A DNA stretch of 64,000 nt from Ga0077555 sp963761475 (GTDB lineage Bacteria > Pseudomonadota > Alphaproteobacteria > Rhizobiales > Hyphomicrobiaceae), in contig CAVXGT010000020.1 in assembly GCA_963761475.1 (NCBI GenBank), positions 434,001 through 498,000 of the forward strand, given 5' to 3'. This document shows positions 17,786-29,679 of the stretch, piece by piece (within the stretch, counting starts at the first letter, position 1; each line of letters begins with the position of its first letter). The notes beneath the pieces are model-generated. The model was not told the DNA's origin and searched no databases. It was given only the letters and a program-made list of their open reading frames with translations. Both the position numbers and the translations under genes were made by a program.

Positions 17786-18733
17786 CTACGCACCGGCTTT
17801 GGTCAGCGCGCCAAGTTGGTCGCCACTGAGCTTGACCTCGGCGCATTTGAGAATATCGGAAAGCTGCGCCGTCGTCGTCGCGCTGGCGATCGGCGCCGCA
17901 ATTGCTGGCTGCGCCAGCAGCCACGCCAATGCGACCTGGGCTTGCGTCGCCCCTGTCGCTGCCGCCACATCGTCGAGCGCCTTGAGAACACTGAGCCCGC
18001 GGGCATTGAGGTATTTGCCGGCCCCAGCACTGCGCGCCCGCCCTTTGAGGTCGGCTTCCGAGCGATACTTTCCAGTCAGAAATCCGCTCGCCAGCGAGTA
18101 GTAGGGCACCACGCCGATCCCTTCCTTGACGCAGAGATCCTGCACGTCGCCTTCGAATTCGCCACGCTCGACCAGGCTGTAGTTGGGCTGCAGCGTTTCA
18201 TACCGGGGGATGCCAGCCTTGGCGCTGGCATCGAGCGACGCCTTCAGTCGCCCCGCACTGAAATTCGACGCGCCGACGACACGCACCTTGCCCGCCTTCA
18301 CCAGCTGGGCATGGGCTTCCATCGTTTCCTCGACGGGCGTCGATGGATCGTCCCGGTGCGACTGGTAGAGGTCGATGTGGTCCGTCTGCAAGCGCCTGAG
18401 TAAGTCCTCGACGGCCCCGATGATGTAGGCCTTGGCAAGCCCCTTCTTGTCGGGAGCCATCTCCAGGCCGCACTTCGTTGCCAGCACCACCTTGCCGCGA
18501 TTGCCTCGTGCCTTGAACCAATTGCCAATGATAGTTTCGCTCTCGCCGCCCTTGTTGCCGGCAGCCCAGCGCGAATAGACGTCAGCCGTATCGACGCAAT
18601 TGAAGCCGGCATCGACGAACGCATCGAGCAGCGCGAACGACTGCTTCTCATCCACCGTCCAGCCGAACACATTGCCGCCGAAGATCAGCGGAGCGATTTT
18701 GATGCCGCTACGCCCGAGCTGACGCAGTTCCAT
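17786..18733 (-). CDS. Aldo/keto reductase
   Basis: A 315-residue NADPH-dependent aldo/keto reductase (TIM barrel) of the YajO/YghZ-like group. The catalytic Asp and Tyr lie in FNCVDTADVYSRW, the lysine in VLATKCGLE, and the histidine in DLYQSHRDD. The cofactor end is VALAWLLAQPAIAAPIASATT. The ATG at 18733 has GGAGAGG upstream; a TTG at 18748 does not. It is convergent with lpdA. The substrate is undefined, as usual for this group. Confidence 0.92.
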   Translation of the reverse strand: MELRQLGRSGIKIAPLIFGGNVFGWTVDEKQSFALLDAFVDAGFNCVDTADVYSRWAAGNKGGESETIIGNWFKARGNRGKVVLATKCGLEMAPDKKGLAKAYIIGAVEDLLRRLQTDHIDLYQSHRDDPSTPVEETMEAHAQLVKAGKVRVVGASNFSAGRLKASLDASAKAGIPRYETLQPNYSLVERGEFEGDVQDLCVKEGIGVVPYYSLASGFLTGKYRSEADLKGRARSAGAGKYLNARGLSVLKALDDVAAATGATQAQVALAWLLAQPAIAAPIASATTTAQLSDILKCAEVKLSGDQLGALTKAGA

Positions 18734-18847
18734 GACTTGCCTCTCCAAGGTCCGAGTGTTCAGGTGATTGCAGCACGCTAGGCTCGCCTCAGTCCAGTGA
18801 AGACCTTACGCCTCTTTCGAAGCTGCGGTTGCGGTAAGGCGCCCGGA

Positions 18848-19546
18848 TTAGCTCCGCGCGGCCTCGGCCGCTTTTCGGATCGCGAGAATGTTGCGGCCAT
18901 AGGCCTCTGGCGCTTCCACCGAGCCGCCCTTGAAAGCCGCCGACCCTGCAACGAGCACGTCCGCACCCGCCGCTACGACGCCACCGGCCGTCTCCGCCGT
19001 CACCCCGCCATCGATCTCGATATAAATCGGCCGGTTTCCGATCATCGCCCGCAACCGTCGAACCTTCTCGACCTGCGAGTGGATGAACGTCTGCCCGCCG
19101 AAACCGGGATTGACCGTCATCACGCAAACGAGATCGACGAGGTCGAGCACGTGTGCGATTGCGCTTTCATGCGTTGCCGGGTTGAGCGCCACTCCCGCCT
19201 TTTTCCCAAGTCCACGCACCGTCTGCAGCGAGCGATGCAAATGAGGACCGGCTTCGGCGTGCACTGTCAGAATATCTGCGCCCGCTTTTGCAAACGCTTC
19301 CAGATAGGGATCCACGGGAGCCACCATCAGATGCACGTCCATCACCGTCTTGATGTGCGGCCTGAGCGCTGCACACATCGCCGGCCCGAACGTAATGTTG
19401 GGCACGAAATGTCCGTCCATGACGTCCACATGCACCCAGTCGGCACCTTGCGCTTCCACCGCGCGGCACTCCGCGCCGAAGTTCGCGAAATCCGCAGCTA
19501 GGATCGACGGTGCAATACGAATCGGCAGGTTCGCTCGGCTCATCAT
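18848..19546 (-). CDS. rpe: Ribulose-phosphate 3-epimerase
   Basis: A 232-residue TIM-barrel enzyme interconverting ribulose 5-phosphate and xylulose 5-phosphate in the pentose phosphate and Calvin pathways. Signature blocks are IAPSILAADF, HVDVMDGHFVPNITFGP (metal and catalytic Asp), DVHLMV, MTVNPGFGGQ, EIDGGV and GSAAFKG (phosphate loop). Two ATG codons in a row (19546 and 19543) are equivalent as start. It lies 114 bp upstream of the aldo/keto reductase and 112 bp downstream of secA, on the same strand as both. Confidence 0.95.
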   Translation of the reverse strand: MMSRANLPIRIAPSILAADFANFGAECRAVEAQGADWVHVDVMDGHFVPNITFGPAMCAALRPHIKTVMDVHLMVAPVDPYLEAFAKAGADILTVHAEAGPHLHRSLQTVRGLGKKAGVALNPATHESAIAHVLDLVDLVCVMTVNPGFGGQTFIHSQVEKVRRLRAMIGNRPIYIEIDGGVTAETAGGVVAAGADVLVAGSAAFKGGSVEAPEAYGRNILAIRKAAEAARS

Positions 19547-19658
19547 CTGGGTCCCGGATTGCGCCGCCAGGCGTCGCCTACAGCCACTTCAACGCTGCCA
19601 AGGCGCATGCCGCCCATCCGCTCGACGGAGTACAGACGCGCCCACCGCCCTATCGCGC

Positions 19659-22901
<3,243 letters not shown>

Positions 22902-23435
22902 GGAGAGTGGCCTCAGGTCAAAATGCCCGCTCCCGAGTCCCGGGACGGGCTCAGCGCCCTTGGCGGCGCGTTCATGTTCTGCTCCTCCGCCGGAGGTCCT
23001 AGCGCGCAAGTGACACGACCCATCATGCGAGGGTGGGTCACCCTATGCTCAAAAACGTCCGCGGCGAGCCGGCCAAGCCGGTCCGCAACAGATAAGAGCC
23101 GCAACCTTCTCTGTCAACGCAACCACCGGCGGCAAAAGCGAACGAACGATAAACACTCGATCCCCTCAACAGGCCGGCGACAACGGGTCCGTGGCCACCC
23201 CAGACCGTTGCCCCAATTCGGCCATCTCGCCGGGTGTCATCTCGGCGTTCGGCGGCCTGAGCTGATCTGGCACTTGGCCGATAGCGAACACCCGTGTACC
23301 ACCCAGCCGGCGTGACCGCGTCGACGCCGCCGGCACCACTTGGCGCGTAGACTTGGCTGCAGGAGCTAGCGCTCGAGCACCTGGCGTCGCGTTTGCCTGA
23401 CTGAAATCAAGCTAAACATTCGAGGGACTGTCTCG
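22902..23435. other. Non-coding region between divergent secA and the parvulin gene
   Basis: This 534-bp gap holds the secA promoter candidate at 23089-23117 and a secA leader of about 180 bases. The remaining sequence towards the parvulin start shows no credible gene, only a GAGGGA ribosome site at its end. Small open frames crossing it have no family character. Confidence 0.6.
23089..23117 (-). promoter_or_regulatory. Candidate secA promoter
   Basis: Read on the minus strand, a perfect TTGACA (23117-23112) is followed by a 17-bp spacer and TATCTG (23094-23089). Transcription would begin near 23082, about 180 bases before the secA ATG. Such a leader could host SecM-like or other leader control, but no leader peptide was recognised. 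Confidence 0.6.
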
Positions 23436-24335
23436 GTGAAAAGAATTCAGCAAACCACTGCCCGACGCCTGTTCTGGACGCTCTCGCTATTGGCCGCTGC
23501 CCTGGCGGCAACCCCGCCCGCAGCCCTTGCCCAGGACGCGCCCGTCGTGGCCAAGGTCAACGGCCGCGCCATCACCGAGGCTGATATTCGGCTGGCTGAA
23601 AGCGAGATCGGCTCCGATCTCGGATCGCTCCCCCCCGGCCAGCGCCGCCGTGTCCTTGTCGAGTACCTGATCGAGAACATGCTGTTCGCCGAGGCGGGCG
23701 AGACCGCCAAACTCGGGACGCACAAGACGTATGACGAGCGCCAGCGCTATTGGCAGCGCCGGGCCATGCGGGACACTTATTTCGAGGAAACCATCAAGTC
23801 CTCCGTCACCGAGGCTGACGCTCGCAAGTTCTACGATGCGGAAATCGCCAAAGCCGCGCCGCGAGAGGAAGTTCGTGCCCGCCACATCCTGGTCGAAACC
23901 GAGGAAACGGCGAAAGAGATCTTCGAGAAGATCGCCCATGGCGCCGAGTTTGCCGACATGGCCCGCCAGTTCTCGAAAGACCCGGGCTCAAAGGAGGACG
24001 GTGGCAACCTCGGCTTCTTCGGTCGCGGACGCATGGTGCCGCAATTCGAGGAGGCAGCCTTCAAGCTCGCCAAGGGCGAAGTCTCGCTGCCGGTCAAAAG
24101 CCAGTTCGGCTGGCATCTGATCAAGGTCGAGGAGAAACGCGACCGCGGAGCGCCCCCCTTCGAGCAGATCAAAGACCGCCTGATCGCTTCCCTGATACAC
24201 CGTCGAGCCCAGCAGATCGGCAGCGAGTTGCGCCAAAAAGCCAAGCTCGAAATCCTCGATCCTGCATTGAAGGCTCAGGTGGAGAAGGAGAATGCGATCA
24301 AGCCGGCGCCAGCCGACGCAGCCCCAAAGCAATAG
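23436..24335 (+). CDS. Periplasmic parvulin-type peptidyl-prolyl isomerase
   Basis: A 299-residue PrsA/SurA-like chaperone. It has a signal peptide of about 32 residues (LLAAALAATPPAALA before QDAPVV), an N-terminal SurA-like helical domain (VNGRAITEADIRLAESEIG), and a parvulin domain at about 145-240 with EVRARHILVETEETAKE, FADMARQFSKDPGSKEDGGNLGFFGRGRMVPQFEEAAF and FGWHLIKVEEKR. The start is GTG at 23436 with GAGGGA upstream. It assists folding of exported proteins. Being divergent from secA fits a shared export theme but does not imply shared control. Confidence 0.92.
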   Translation: MKRIQQTTARRLFWTLSLLAAALAATPPAALAQDAPVVAKVNGRAITEADIRLAESEIGSDLGSLPPGQRRRVLVEYLIENMLFAEAGETAKLGTHKTYDERQRYWQRRAMRDTYFEETIKSSVTEADARKFYDAEIAKAAPREEVRARHILVETEETAKEIFEKIAHGAEFADMARQFSKDPGSKEDGGNLGFFGRGRMVPQFEEAAFKLAKGEVSLPVKSQFGWHLIKVEEKRDRGAPPFEQIKDRLIASLIHRRAQQIGSELRQKAKLEILDPALKAQVEKENAIKPAPADAAPKQ

Positions 24336-24360
24336 CCAGCCGCATCTGGCTTGGGGCTAT

Positions 24361-24393
24361 GGATGTCCGGCCCTGAATTTGGACCGGACATCC
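24361..24393. terminator. Strong hairpin between convergent genes
   Basis: A perfect 10-bp stem, GGATGTCCGG (24361-24370) with CCGGACATCC (24384-24393), and a 13-base loop. It lies in the 78-bp gap between the parvulin and acyl-CoA dehydrogenase genes. Both genes could use it as terminator; no T tract is seen. Confidence 0.65.
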
Positions 24394-24413
24394 ACGACTG
24401 AAATCGCAAGTGC

Positions 24414-26228
24414 CTACCCGAACATGGCGTCCGTCATCGCCAATTGAACGGGCTCGGCTTGTCCAGCTGCGGCAGCCTCGATCCGACCAGCCGCTGCCGT
24501 TGCCCGCGGCAGCATCATCGCCAGCACATGGCGCGCGGTCATCATGAGACCGTCGAAGAAGGCCGCCTCGCCCCCGTCCGACGGCGCACGCTTGGCGGCC
24601 GCAACGCGCGCCTGCTCGAGCCACATCCACATCAATACTGTCGCCCCGATCAGCTCCATATAGTCGCTGGCCTGCCCGAGCGCCTGCCGCGTGCCAGCCA
24701 CCCTGCCGGTTTCTGCAAGCCTGGCTGTAGCCGTGACCACGGCATCAATTGCGTGCTCGAGCCCAGACGCCAAGTCGTCGAGCTGCATGGCCCGGCCGAG
24801 CCTTGCCGTCTGGCGCACCCGATCGCGGAACAGCACGACCGCCCGCCCCCCGTCTAGCGTCGCCTTGCGCCCGAGCAGATCGAGAGCCTGGATACCGTTC
24901 GTACCTTCGTGGATTGGATTGAGCCGGTTGTCCCGGTAGTGCTGCTCAAGCGGATGGTCGCGTGTATAGCCCGCCCCCCCGAGAACTTGCATGGCGTTGT
25001 AGTTCGCAGTCAGACATTCCTCCGAAAACCATGCCTTGAAGACGGGCGTCAAAAAGTCGAGCAGCAGCGCCGCATCGTCGCGCTCCCGGCCGTCACCTGA
25101 CGCGCGCTTGAGGTCAGCGAGCCTGGCCAGATAGAGGGCAAGCGCGATACCGCCCTCGGCCGCGGCTTTCTGCTGGAGCAGCATCCGGCGCACATCCGCA
25201 TGCTCGATCAACCGGATCTGGGGCGATGCAGGGTCTTTGGAATCGGGATGGCGACCTTGCAGACGGTCGCGCGCATAGGCCAGACAATACTGATAACCAG
25301 CGCTCGCATGCGCGACCGCCCCCATCGCCACCCCGATCCGCGCCTCGTTCATCATCGTGAACATTGCAGCAAGCCCCTTGCCGGGCTCGCCAACGATCTC
25401 TCCGATTGTCTCTCCGTCGTCGCCGACACTGAGGATCGTGTTGACGGTGCCGCGCTGCCCCATCTTGTGGTTGAGGCCTGCCAGCGCCACGTGGTTCCAT
25501 GCGGTCGCCCGACCGGCAGCATCGAGACGCTTGCGCGGCACGGTGAACAATGAGATCCCTCTGACGCCCTGCGGTGCCCCCTCGATCCTCGCCAGCATCA
25601 AGTGCACGATGTTGTCGCCGATCTCATGCTCACCCCCCGAGATCCACATCTTCGTGCCCTTGAGCGCATAGCGCCCGTCTGCCAGCGGGCGTGCCGCGGT
25701 GGTGATGTCGCCGAGCGACGAGCCGGCATGCGGCTCCGACAAAGCCATCGTGCCGTGAATCCGACCCTCGAGCAGCGGCTGCATATAGCGCTGCCTCTGC
25801 TCGTCGCTGCCATGATGAGCGAGCAGCTCCGCCGCACTCATCGACAGCATCGCATAGTTGGCGATCGAGATATTGGCCGCCTGGAACCAGAGAAAGGCTG
25901 CATTGCCATATGTCCGCGGCAACCCGAGGCCGCCGTCGCTCACCATCGCGGTCATTGCGGGAAAGCCGGCCTCCCGGAACACCTCAAGCGCACGCTCGAC
26001 GGCTTCAGGCAACACGACACGGCCATTTTCCAGCTTCGGCTCGTTGGCATCGAGCAGCCCGTAGGATGGCAGGAATTGCTCCCGTGCCACCCTCTCGGCT
26101 GCATCCACGATTGCCAGGGCACTCCCGGTGTCATGGCCAGAAAACGCCTCGAGCGCGAGCAGCTCCGGGGCCTCTAAGACATCCTCGAGCACGAACAGCA
26201 GGTGACGTCGATCGATGAGACTGGTCAT
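24414..26228 (-). CDS. Acyl-CoA dehydrogenase, long form (DmdC/AidB-like group)
   Basis: A 604-residue FAD enzyme of the longer acyl-CoA dehydrogenase class with an extra C-terminal domain (from about 470). The core contains MALSEPHAGSSLGDI, KMWISGGEHEIGDNIVHLMLARI, YCLAYARDRLQGRHP, and GGAGYTRDHPLEQHYRDNRLNPIHEGTNGIQ, where the glutamate of EGT occupies the usual catalytic-base position. This class includes 3-methylmercaptopropionyl-CoA dehydrogenases (DmdC) as well as ordinary fatty acyl-CoA enzymes, so the substrate is open. GAGG precedes the ATG. It starts 10 bp after the patatin gene and is probably co-transcribed with it. Confidence 0.9.
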   Translation of the reverse strand: MTSLIDRRHLLFVLEDVLEAPELLALEAFSGHDTGSALAIVDAAERVAREQFLPSYGLLDANEPKLENGRVVLPEAVERALEVFREAGFPAMTAMVSDGGLGLPRTYGNAAFLWFQAANISIANYAMLSMSAAELLAHHGSDEQRQRYMQPLLEGRIHGTMALSEPHAGSSLGDITTAARPLADGRYALKGTKMWISGGEHEIGDNIVHLMLARIEGAPQGVRGISLFTVPRKRLDAAGRATAWNHVALAGLNHKMGQRGTVNTILSVGDDGETIGEIVGEPGKGLAAMFTMMNEARIGVAMGAVAHASAGYQYCLAYARDRLQGRHPDSKDPASPQIRLIEHADVRRMLLQQKAAAEGGIALALYLARLADLKRASGDGRERDDAALLLDFLTPVFKAWFSEECLTANYNAMQVLGGAGYTRDHPLEQHYRDNRLNPIHEGTNGIQALDLLGRKATLDGGRAVVLFRDRVRQTARLGRAMQLDDLASGLEHAIDAVVTATARLAETGRVAGTRQALGQASDYMELIGATVLMWMWLEQARVAAAKRAPSDGGEAAFFDGLMMTARHVLAMMLPRATAAAGRIEAAAAGQAEPVQLAMTDAMFG

Positions 26229-26238
26229 GCTACCTCGC

Positions 26239-28611
26239 TCAACCCGGCGGCCGGCAAGAAGCCGCTCCCTCGAATGCAGCGCCCCGCAGCGTCTGGCGCA
26301 CGGCGCAGGCCGTACAATTGTTTTCTCTCACCGTATACTGCCGCCGCTGGTAGGACGACGGCCCCACAAACATGTCCTTGATACTGGGAATGGGATCGCA
26401 CTGATCCGCCTGCCCGACGTGATGCACGACCACATCCCGCGTGAATGTCGACAATTGCCACCCGAGCGGCAAACGGAAATCTTCATGGTTGAGCACCAGA
26501 AAGCGCACCCCGCCCGGCCTGCACTTTTCCGATTGGCTCGCCTTGCCGCAGTTGTAGCCGCGCTGCAGGAACATCCTGTAGGAGGCCATTCCCGCGCGCT
26601 GTACCCGGGCCGACAACATCGCCGATACCGGTGACAACAGTTCGCCACGCAATCCGGAATCGCGAGAAGCCTGATTGAGCTGGTAGCCGCTGATCACCAA
26701 TGGATGGAACTCGATCCAAGGCTCGCCTCGCAAGGATGGGGGCCGCTGACCCGGTGGCAACTCGAACGCAGCCAGATCGATCATCATATCGGAGAGCGTA
26801 TCGACACCGGAATTCTCGAAGATCCCCCCGTCCAGCAGGCGCAGTTTCGGCCGTCCGTCCGGCAACGCCACCGAGGCTGCCGGCATCAGCCAGGGAAAGC
26901 GCGAGGAGAGGCCGATCGCCGTCGCCAGAGTTACATCGCCGCCGCTCGCACTTTCCTTGCCGCCGGCAAGGGCATCGTGGAAATCCTGCAGCGCGGAGTA
27001 TTCGCCCGGCACGTTATTGGCGATCACGAACGGCGCCAGAACCGTCCGGTAGCCAACATCGACGTTGGTCGTATTGAGGACGAGCGCCGGCGCCCTGTCC
27101 GTTGGCCTCCAGGTCTCGAGGAACAGCTTCGAGAACGGCCGGCAACCCTCGCCGATGCAAACCGGCCGCGTCCGTTTCCAAACCTCGTCGAGAGTGGCAT
27201 CGAACGCCCGCGAACGATCCAGCGCTGCGATCGGAAACGGGAGCAGGCGCTGCGGGAAGTCCGTAAACAGCCCCGCCGCAACCACAGGCGCCAGATAGTC
27301 TTGTGTGACCAGCGCTCGCACTTGCGCCTCGAGACCGCCTTGACCCCCAGTCCGACGACCGCTGCCACAGGGATCGCCACCGACGATCTCATCCGCGCTA
27401 ACTTGCGGCGTGCCGGCGAGCAATGTGGTGAACATCGCGCCACCAAAACTGCCGCCCGAAACACCACTGATCGCAAAGGTGTGCTGGGCAAATGCGGCGC
27501 AACCATCCTGCAGACGGGCAAGACCGGTGGCCGCAAAGTCGGCCGCATAGAGGCCTCCGCCCGCCGCCGTCACCAGGAATACGGGATAGGGCTTACCCTG
27601 CCGCTCGTAAAAGGCCCGGTCGGCCCGCGCCTGGTACCAGTCAAGGAACGCCTCGCGTAGTACCGGGCGCCGCCCCGCGATGTCGCTCTTGGCAACACTG
27701 ACCGCATGGTTGTCATTGCAGTCGGCGAGCGATAGCAGCGCCGCATAAACGGCAATCACCGGAATGACAGGCACGCCGAAACGCTGCGCAACGATGCTTA
27801 GACCCGTCGCGAAATACGAAAAGACGATGATGAAGAGGCAGAACAGCGCCGGCGTACCAAGCGTCCAGGCGGCATTGACACTCATGCCTGCGCTCAAAGG
27901 CGCGGCAAACAGCGTCACGAGTCCCACGCTGAAGGTGATCATCGTAAGCACGGCCGGCGTCGAGAACAGCCACCGATTGGCCTCTGAATATTTGCTGCGC
28001 CGCCGCCCCGCCGTTCGCAAATAGGCGAACAAGACCAGGGCTGCGGCAATGAAGAAGAAGAACCCCGCCATATATTTGAGGTTGAGAGCCGCATCGACCT
28101 GTCGCGGCGCCGATGGCGAGGCCAAAACATCGAATGGCAGCTTGTGCACCTCACCGGCAGCAAGCAGCAACCCGGTCCCCGCGCCAAGCGGGATCAGCGC
28201 CCCGCACAACCGTGGCAGCCATCGCAAAGCCGCGCCGCGCGCCGATGGCGATGCGATGTAATCACGGGCAAAGAGCAACGTCAGATTGCGTGCGAAGATC
28301 CAGTTCAAGACGCCCGCCAGCGTCGCTCCGATCCAACTGAGATCGATAGGTGCCAGGTGCAGCCGCTGCCACGCCCATTGCAGTACCGTCGGCCAACTTT
28401 GCGTCTCGGGCGAGGCCGCTTGGAACGCGTAATCCCGGGCAAATAGCCGATAGATTTCGCGGGTTTGATCCGGCAGTGCCAAGGCCAGCGCGGCAAGGAA
28501 TCCAACCATCAACGGCGCAATGACGATCGACAGCGCCTCGACCAGATGGCGGGCCTGTGTCGCCTGTGCCGGACTAAGCAGGCGTGGTGGCTCTGCGTTT
28601 GCAAGTGCCAT
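26239..28611 (-). CDS. Membrane-anchored patatin-like phospholipase
   Basis: A 790-residue protein. The first 300 residues hold about seven hydrophobic segments (roughly 24-46, 95-115, 133-153, 178-198, 218-238, 252-274, 280-296). The rest is a patatin-type lipid hydrolase: oxyanion stretch VTAAGGG (347-353), nucleophile Ser385 in SGVSGGS, and the Asp594 of LLDGGIFENSG completing the Ser-Asp dyad. The C terminus has several cysteines (CGKASQSEKC, NNCTACAVR), suggesting disulfides or a non-cytoplasmic location. It is probably co-transcribed with the acyl-CoA dehydrogenase 10 bp downstream, which may degrade the fatty acids it releases; that link is inference. Confidence 0.8.
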   Translation of the reverse strand: MALANAEPPRLLSPAQATQARHLVEALSIVIAPLMVGFLAALALALPDQTREIYRLFARDYAFQAASPETQSWPTVLQWAWQRLHLAPIDLSWIGATLAGVLNWIFARNLTLLFARDYIASPSARGAALRWLPRLCGALIPLGAGTGLLLAAGEVHKLPFDVLASPSAPRQVDAALNLKYMAGFFFFIAAALVLFAYLRTAGRRRSKYSEANRWLFSTPAVLTMITFSVGLVTLFAAPLSAGMSVNAAWTLGTPALFCLFIIVFSYFATGLSIVAQRFGVPVIPVIAVYAALLSLADCNDNHAVSVAKSDIAGRRPVLREAFLDWYQARADRAFYERQGKPYPVFLVTAAGGGLYAADFAATGLARLQDGCAAFAQHTFAISGVSGGSFGGAMFTTLLAGTPQVSADEIVGGDPCGSGRRTGGQGGLEAQVRALVTQDYLAPVVAAGLFTDFPQRLLPFPIAALDRSRAFDATLDEVWKRTRPVCIGEGCRPFSKLFLETWRPTDRAPALVLNTTNVDVGYRTVLAPFVIANNVPGEYSALQDFHDALAGGKESASGGDVTLATAIGLSSRFPWLMPAASVALPDGRPKLRLLDGGIFENSGVDTLSDMMIDLAAFELPPGQRPPSLRGEPWIEFHPLVISGYQLNQASRDSGLRGELLSPVSAMLSARVQRAGMASYRMFLQRGYNCGKASQSEKCRPGGVRFLVLNHEDFRLPLGWQLSTFTRDVVVHHVGQADQCDPIPSIKDMFVGPSSYQRRQYTVRENNCTACAVRQTLRGAAFEGAASCRPPG

Positions 28612-28878
28612 GCAAAACCTTTCTCACCAACGTCGGCACTCCGCACCAAAGGCATTCCACCGGCGCAGATTTTCGTCGAACCCACATTGGCAGTGTGGCG
28701 CTGATACATTCTGCACACGAGATAGCACGCCAGGTCCGCGATGCAGTTGGCTTCAAAAAGCCTTCAACAGGCAAAATGCTCACAGCTACAGGAGCTTGCC
28801 GCGTAGCCATTCCGACACCGTGGGGAGGCGCATCACCGCATCGTCGACAGATCTTCAGGGCCTGCCGCCTCCGCACCT

Positions 28879-29679
28879 TCACGCCGCGACCAGTCGCCCG
28901 ACCACATCGAGCAACAACGCAATGTCTTCTGGCCGCGACAGCCGATGGTCGCCCTCCGGCACCGCTTCGACCTCGATCCAATCCCCGTCGCAATGAGCGG
29001 CAAGATCGAGCGTATGCTCCCAGGGCACATCAGGATCCTGCAGACCATGCAGCACGACCACGGGCCGCCCGGGGTTGAATTGCGCTTCCCCGATCAGATG
29101 CTTGCGCCCCTCCTCGATGAGTTCGCGCGTAATCGGATAAGGCCCATCGCCATAACTTGAAGGCCGCAGGTAAACTCCAGCCTCCATCACCTCTTGCCGG
29201 ATGCGCTCCGGAAAACGCGCCCACATCAAGCGTTCCGTCATGTCCCAGGCTGGCGCAATCAAGACCAGCGCCTTGATGCGGCGTGCCTCCGCCGGCGCCT
29301 CTGACATGAGCGCCCGCAAAAGCAACAGCGCCAGATACCCCCCCATGCTCGAACCGACCAGGACCTGTTCGCCATGCGTGCGTCCCAGGAACACGGCACG
29401 CACCTCATCGAGCCAGCGACCGATGCTGCCGTCCTCGATCCGCCCGCCGGACTGGCCATGGCCGGAATAGTCGAGCCGCGTCATGGCTATGCCGCGCTGG
29501 CGAGCCCAAGCTGCAAGCGCCGAAACTTTGGTGCTCGTCATCTCCGACTTGAAACCCGGCAACCACATGACGCCAGGGCTGGATTGACCGCCGGCGCCTC
29601 CCGCTTCACAGATGCAGGCGATGCGGCGGCAATCGGCGCCATGGCCAACCGTGAGAAATTCAGCTTCCGCTGTCGCCAT
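28879..29679 (-). CDS. Alpha/beta hydrolase
   Basis: A 266-residue serine hydrolase resembling the ABHD10-like/acyl-glucuronide esterase branch. The N-terminal part has WLPGFKSEMTSTK and RLDYSGHGQSGG. The nucleophile elbow is LVGSSMGGYLALLLL, the acid is probably in VLHGLQDPDVPW, and the histidine in VPEGDHRLSRPED. The ATG lies inside the palindrome CCATGG and interlocks with the start of the divergent glycosyltransferase. AGGGAG lies nine bases upstream, inside that gene's coding region. The 267-bp gap downstream, before the patatin gene, holds no convincing gene. The substrate is unknown. Confidence 0.88.
   Translation of the reverse strand: MATAEAEFLTVGHGADCRRIACICEAGGAGGQSSPGVMWLPGFKSEMTSTKVSALAAWARQRGIAMTRLDYSGHGQSGGRIEDGSIGRWLDEVRAVFLGRTHGEQVLVGSSMGGYLALLLLRALMSEAPAEARRIKALVLIAPAWDMTERLMWARFPERIRQEVMEAGVYLRPSSYGDGPYPITRELIEEGRKHLIGEAQFNPGRPVVVLHGLQDPDVPWEHTLDLAAHCDGDWIEVEAVPEGDHRLSRPEDIALLLDVVGRLVAA

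Noticed and set aside
24361..24393. Perfect inverted repeat as a possible mobile-element end or attachment site
   Set aside because: It sits between two converging intact genes and is not repeated elsewhere in the window, so a terminator is the simpler reading.
28574..28993. Cysteine-containing minus-strand frame between the hydrolase and the patatin gene
   Set aside because: It overlaps both neighbours, has no ribosome site and its cysteines are not in a recognisable metal-binding arrangement.
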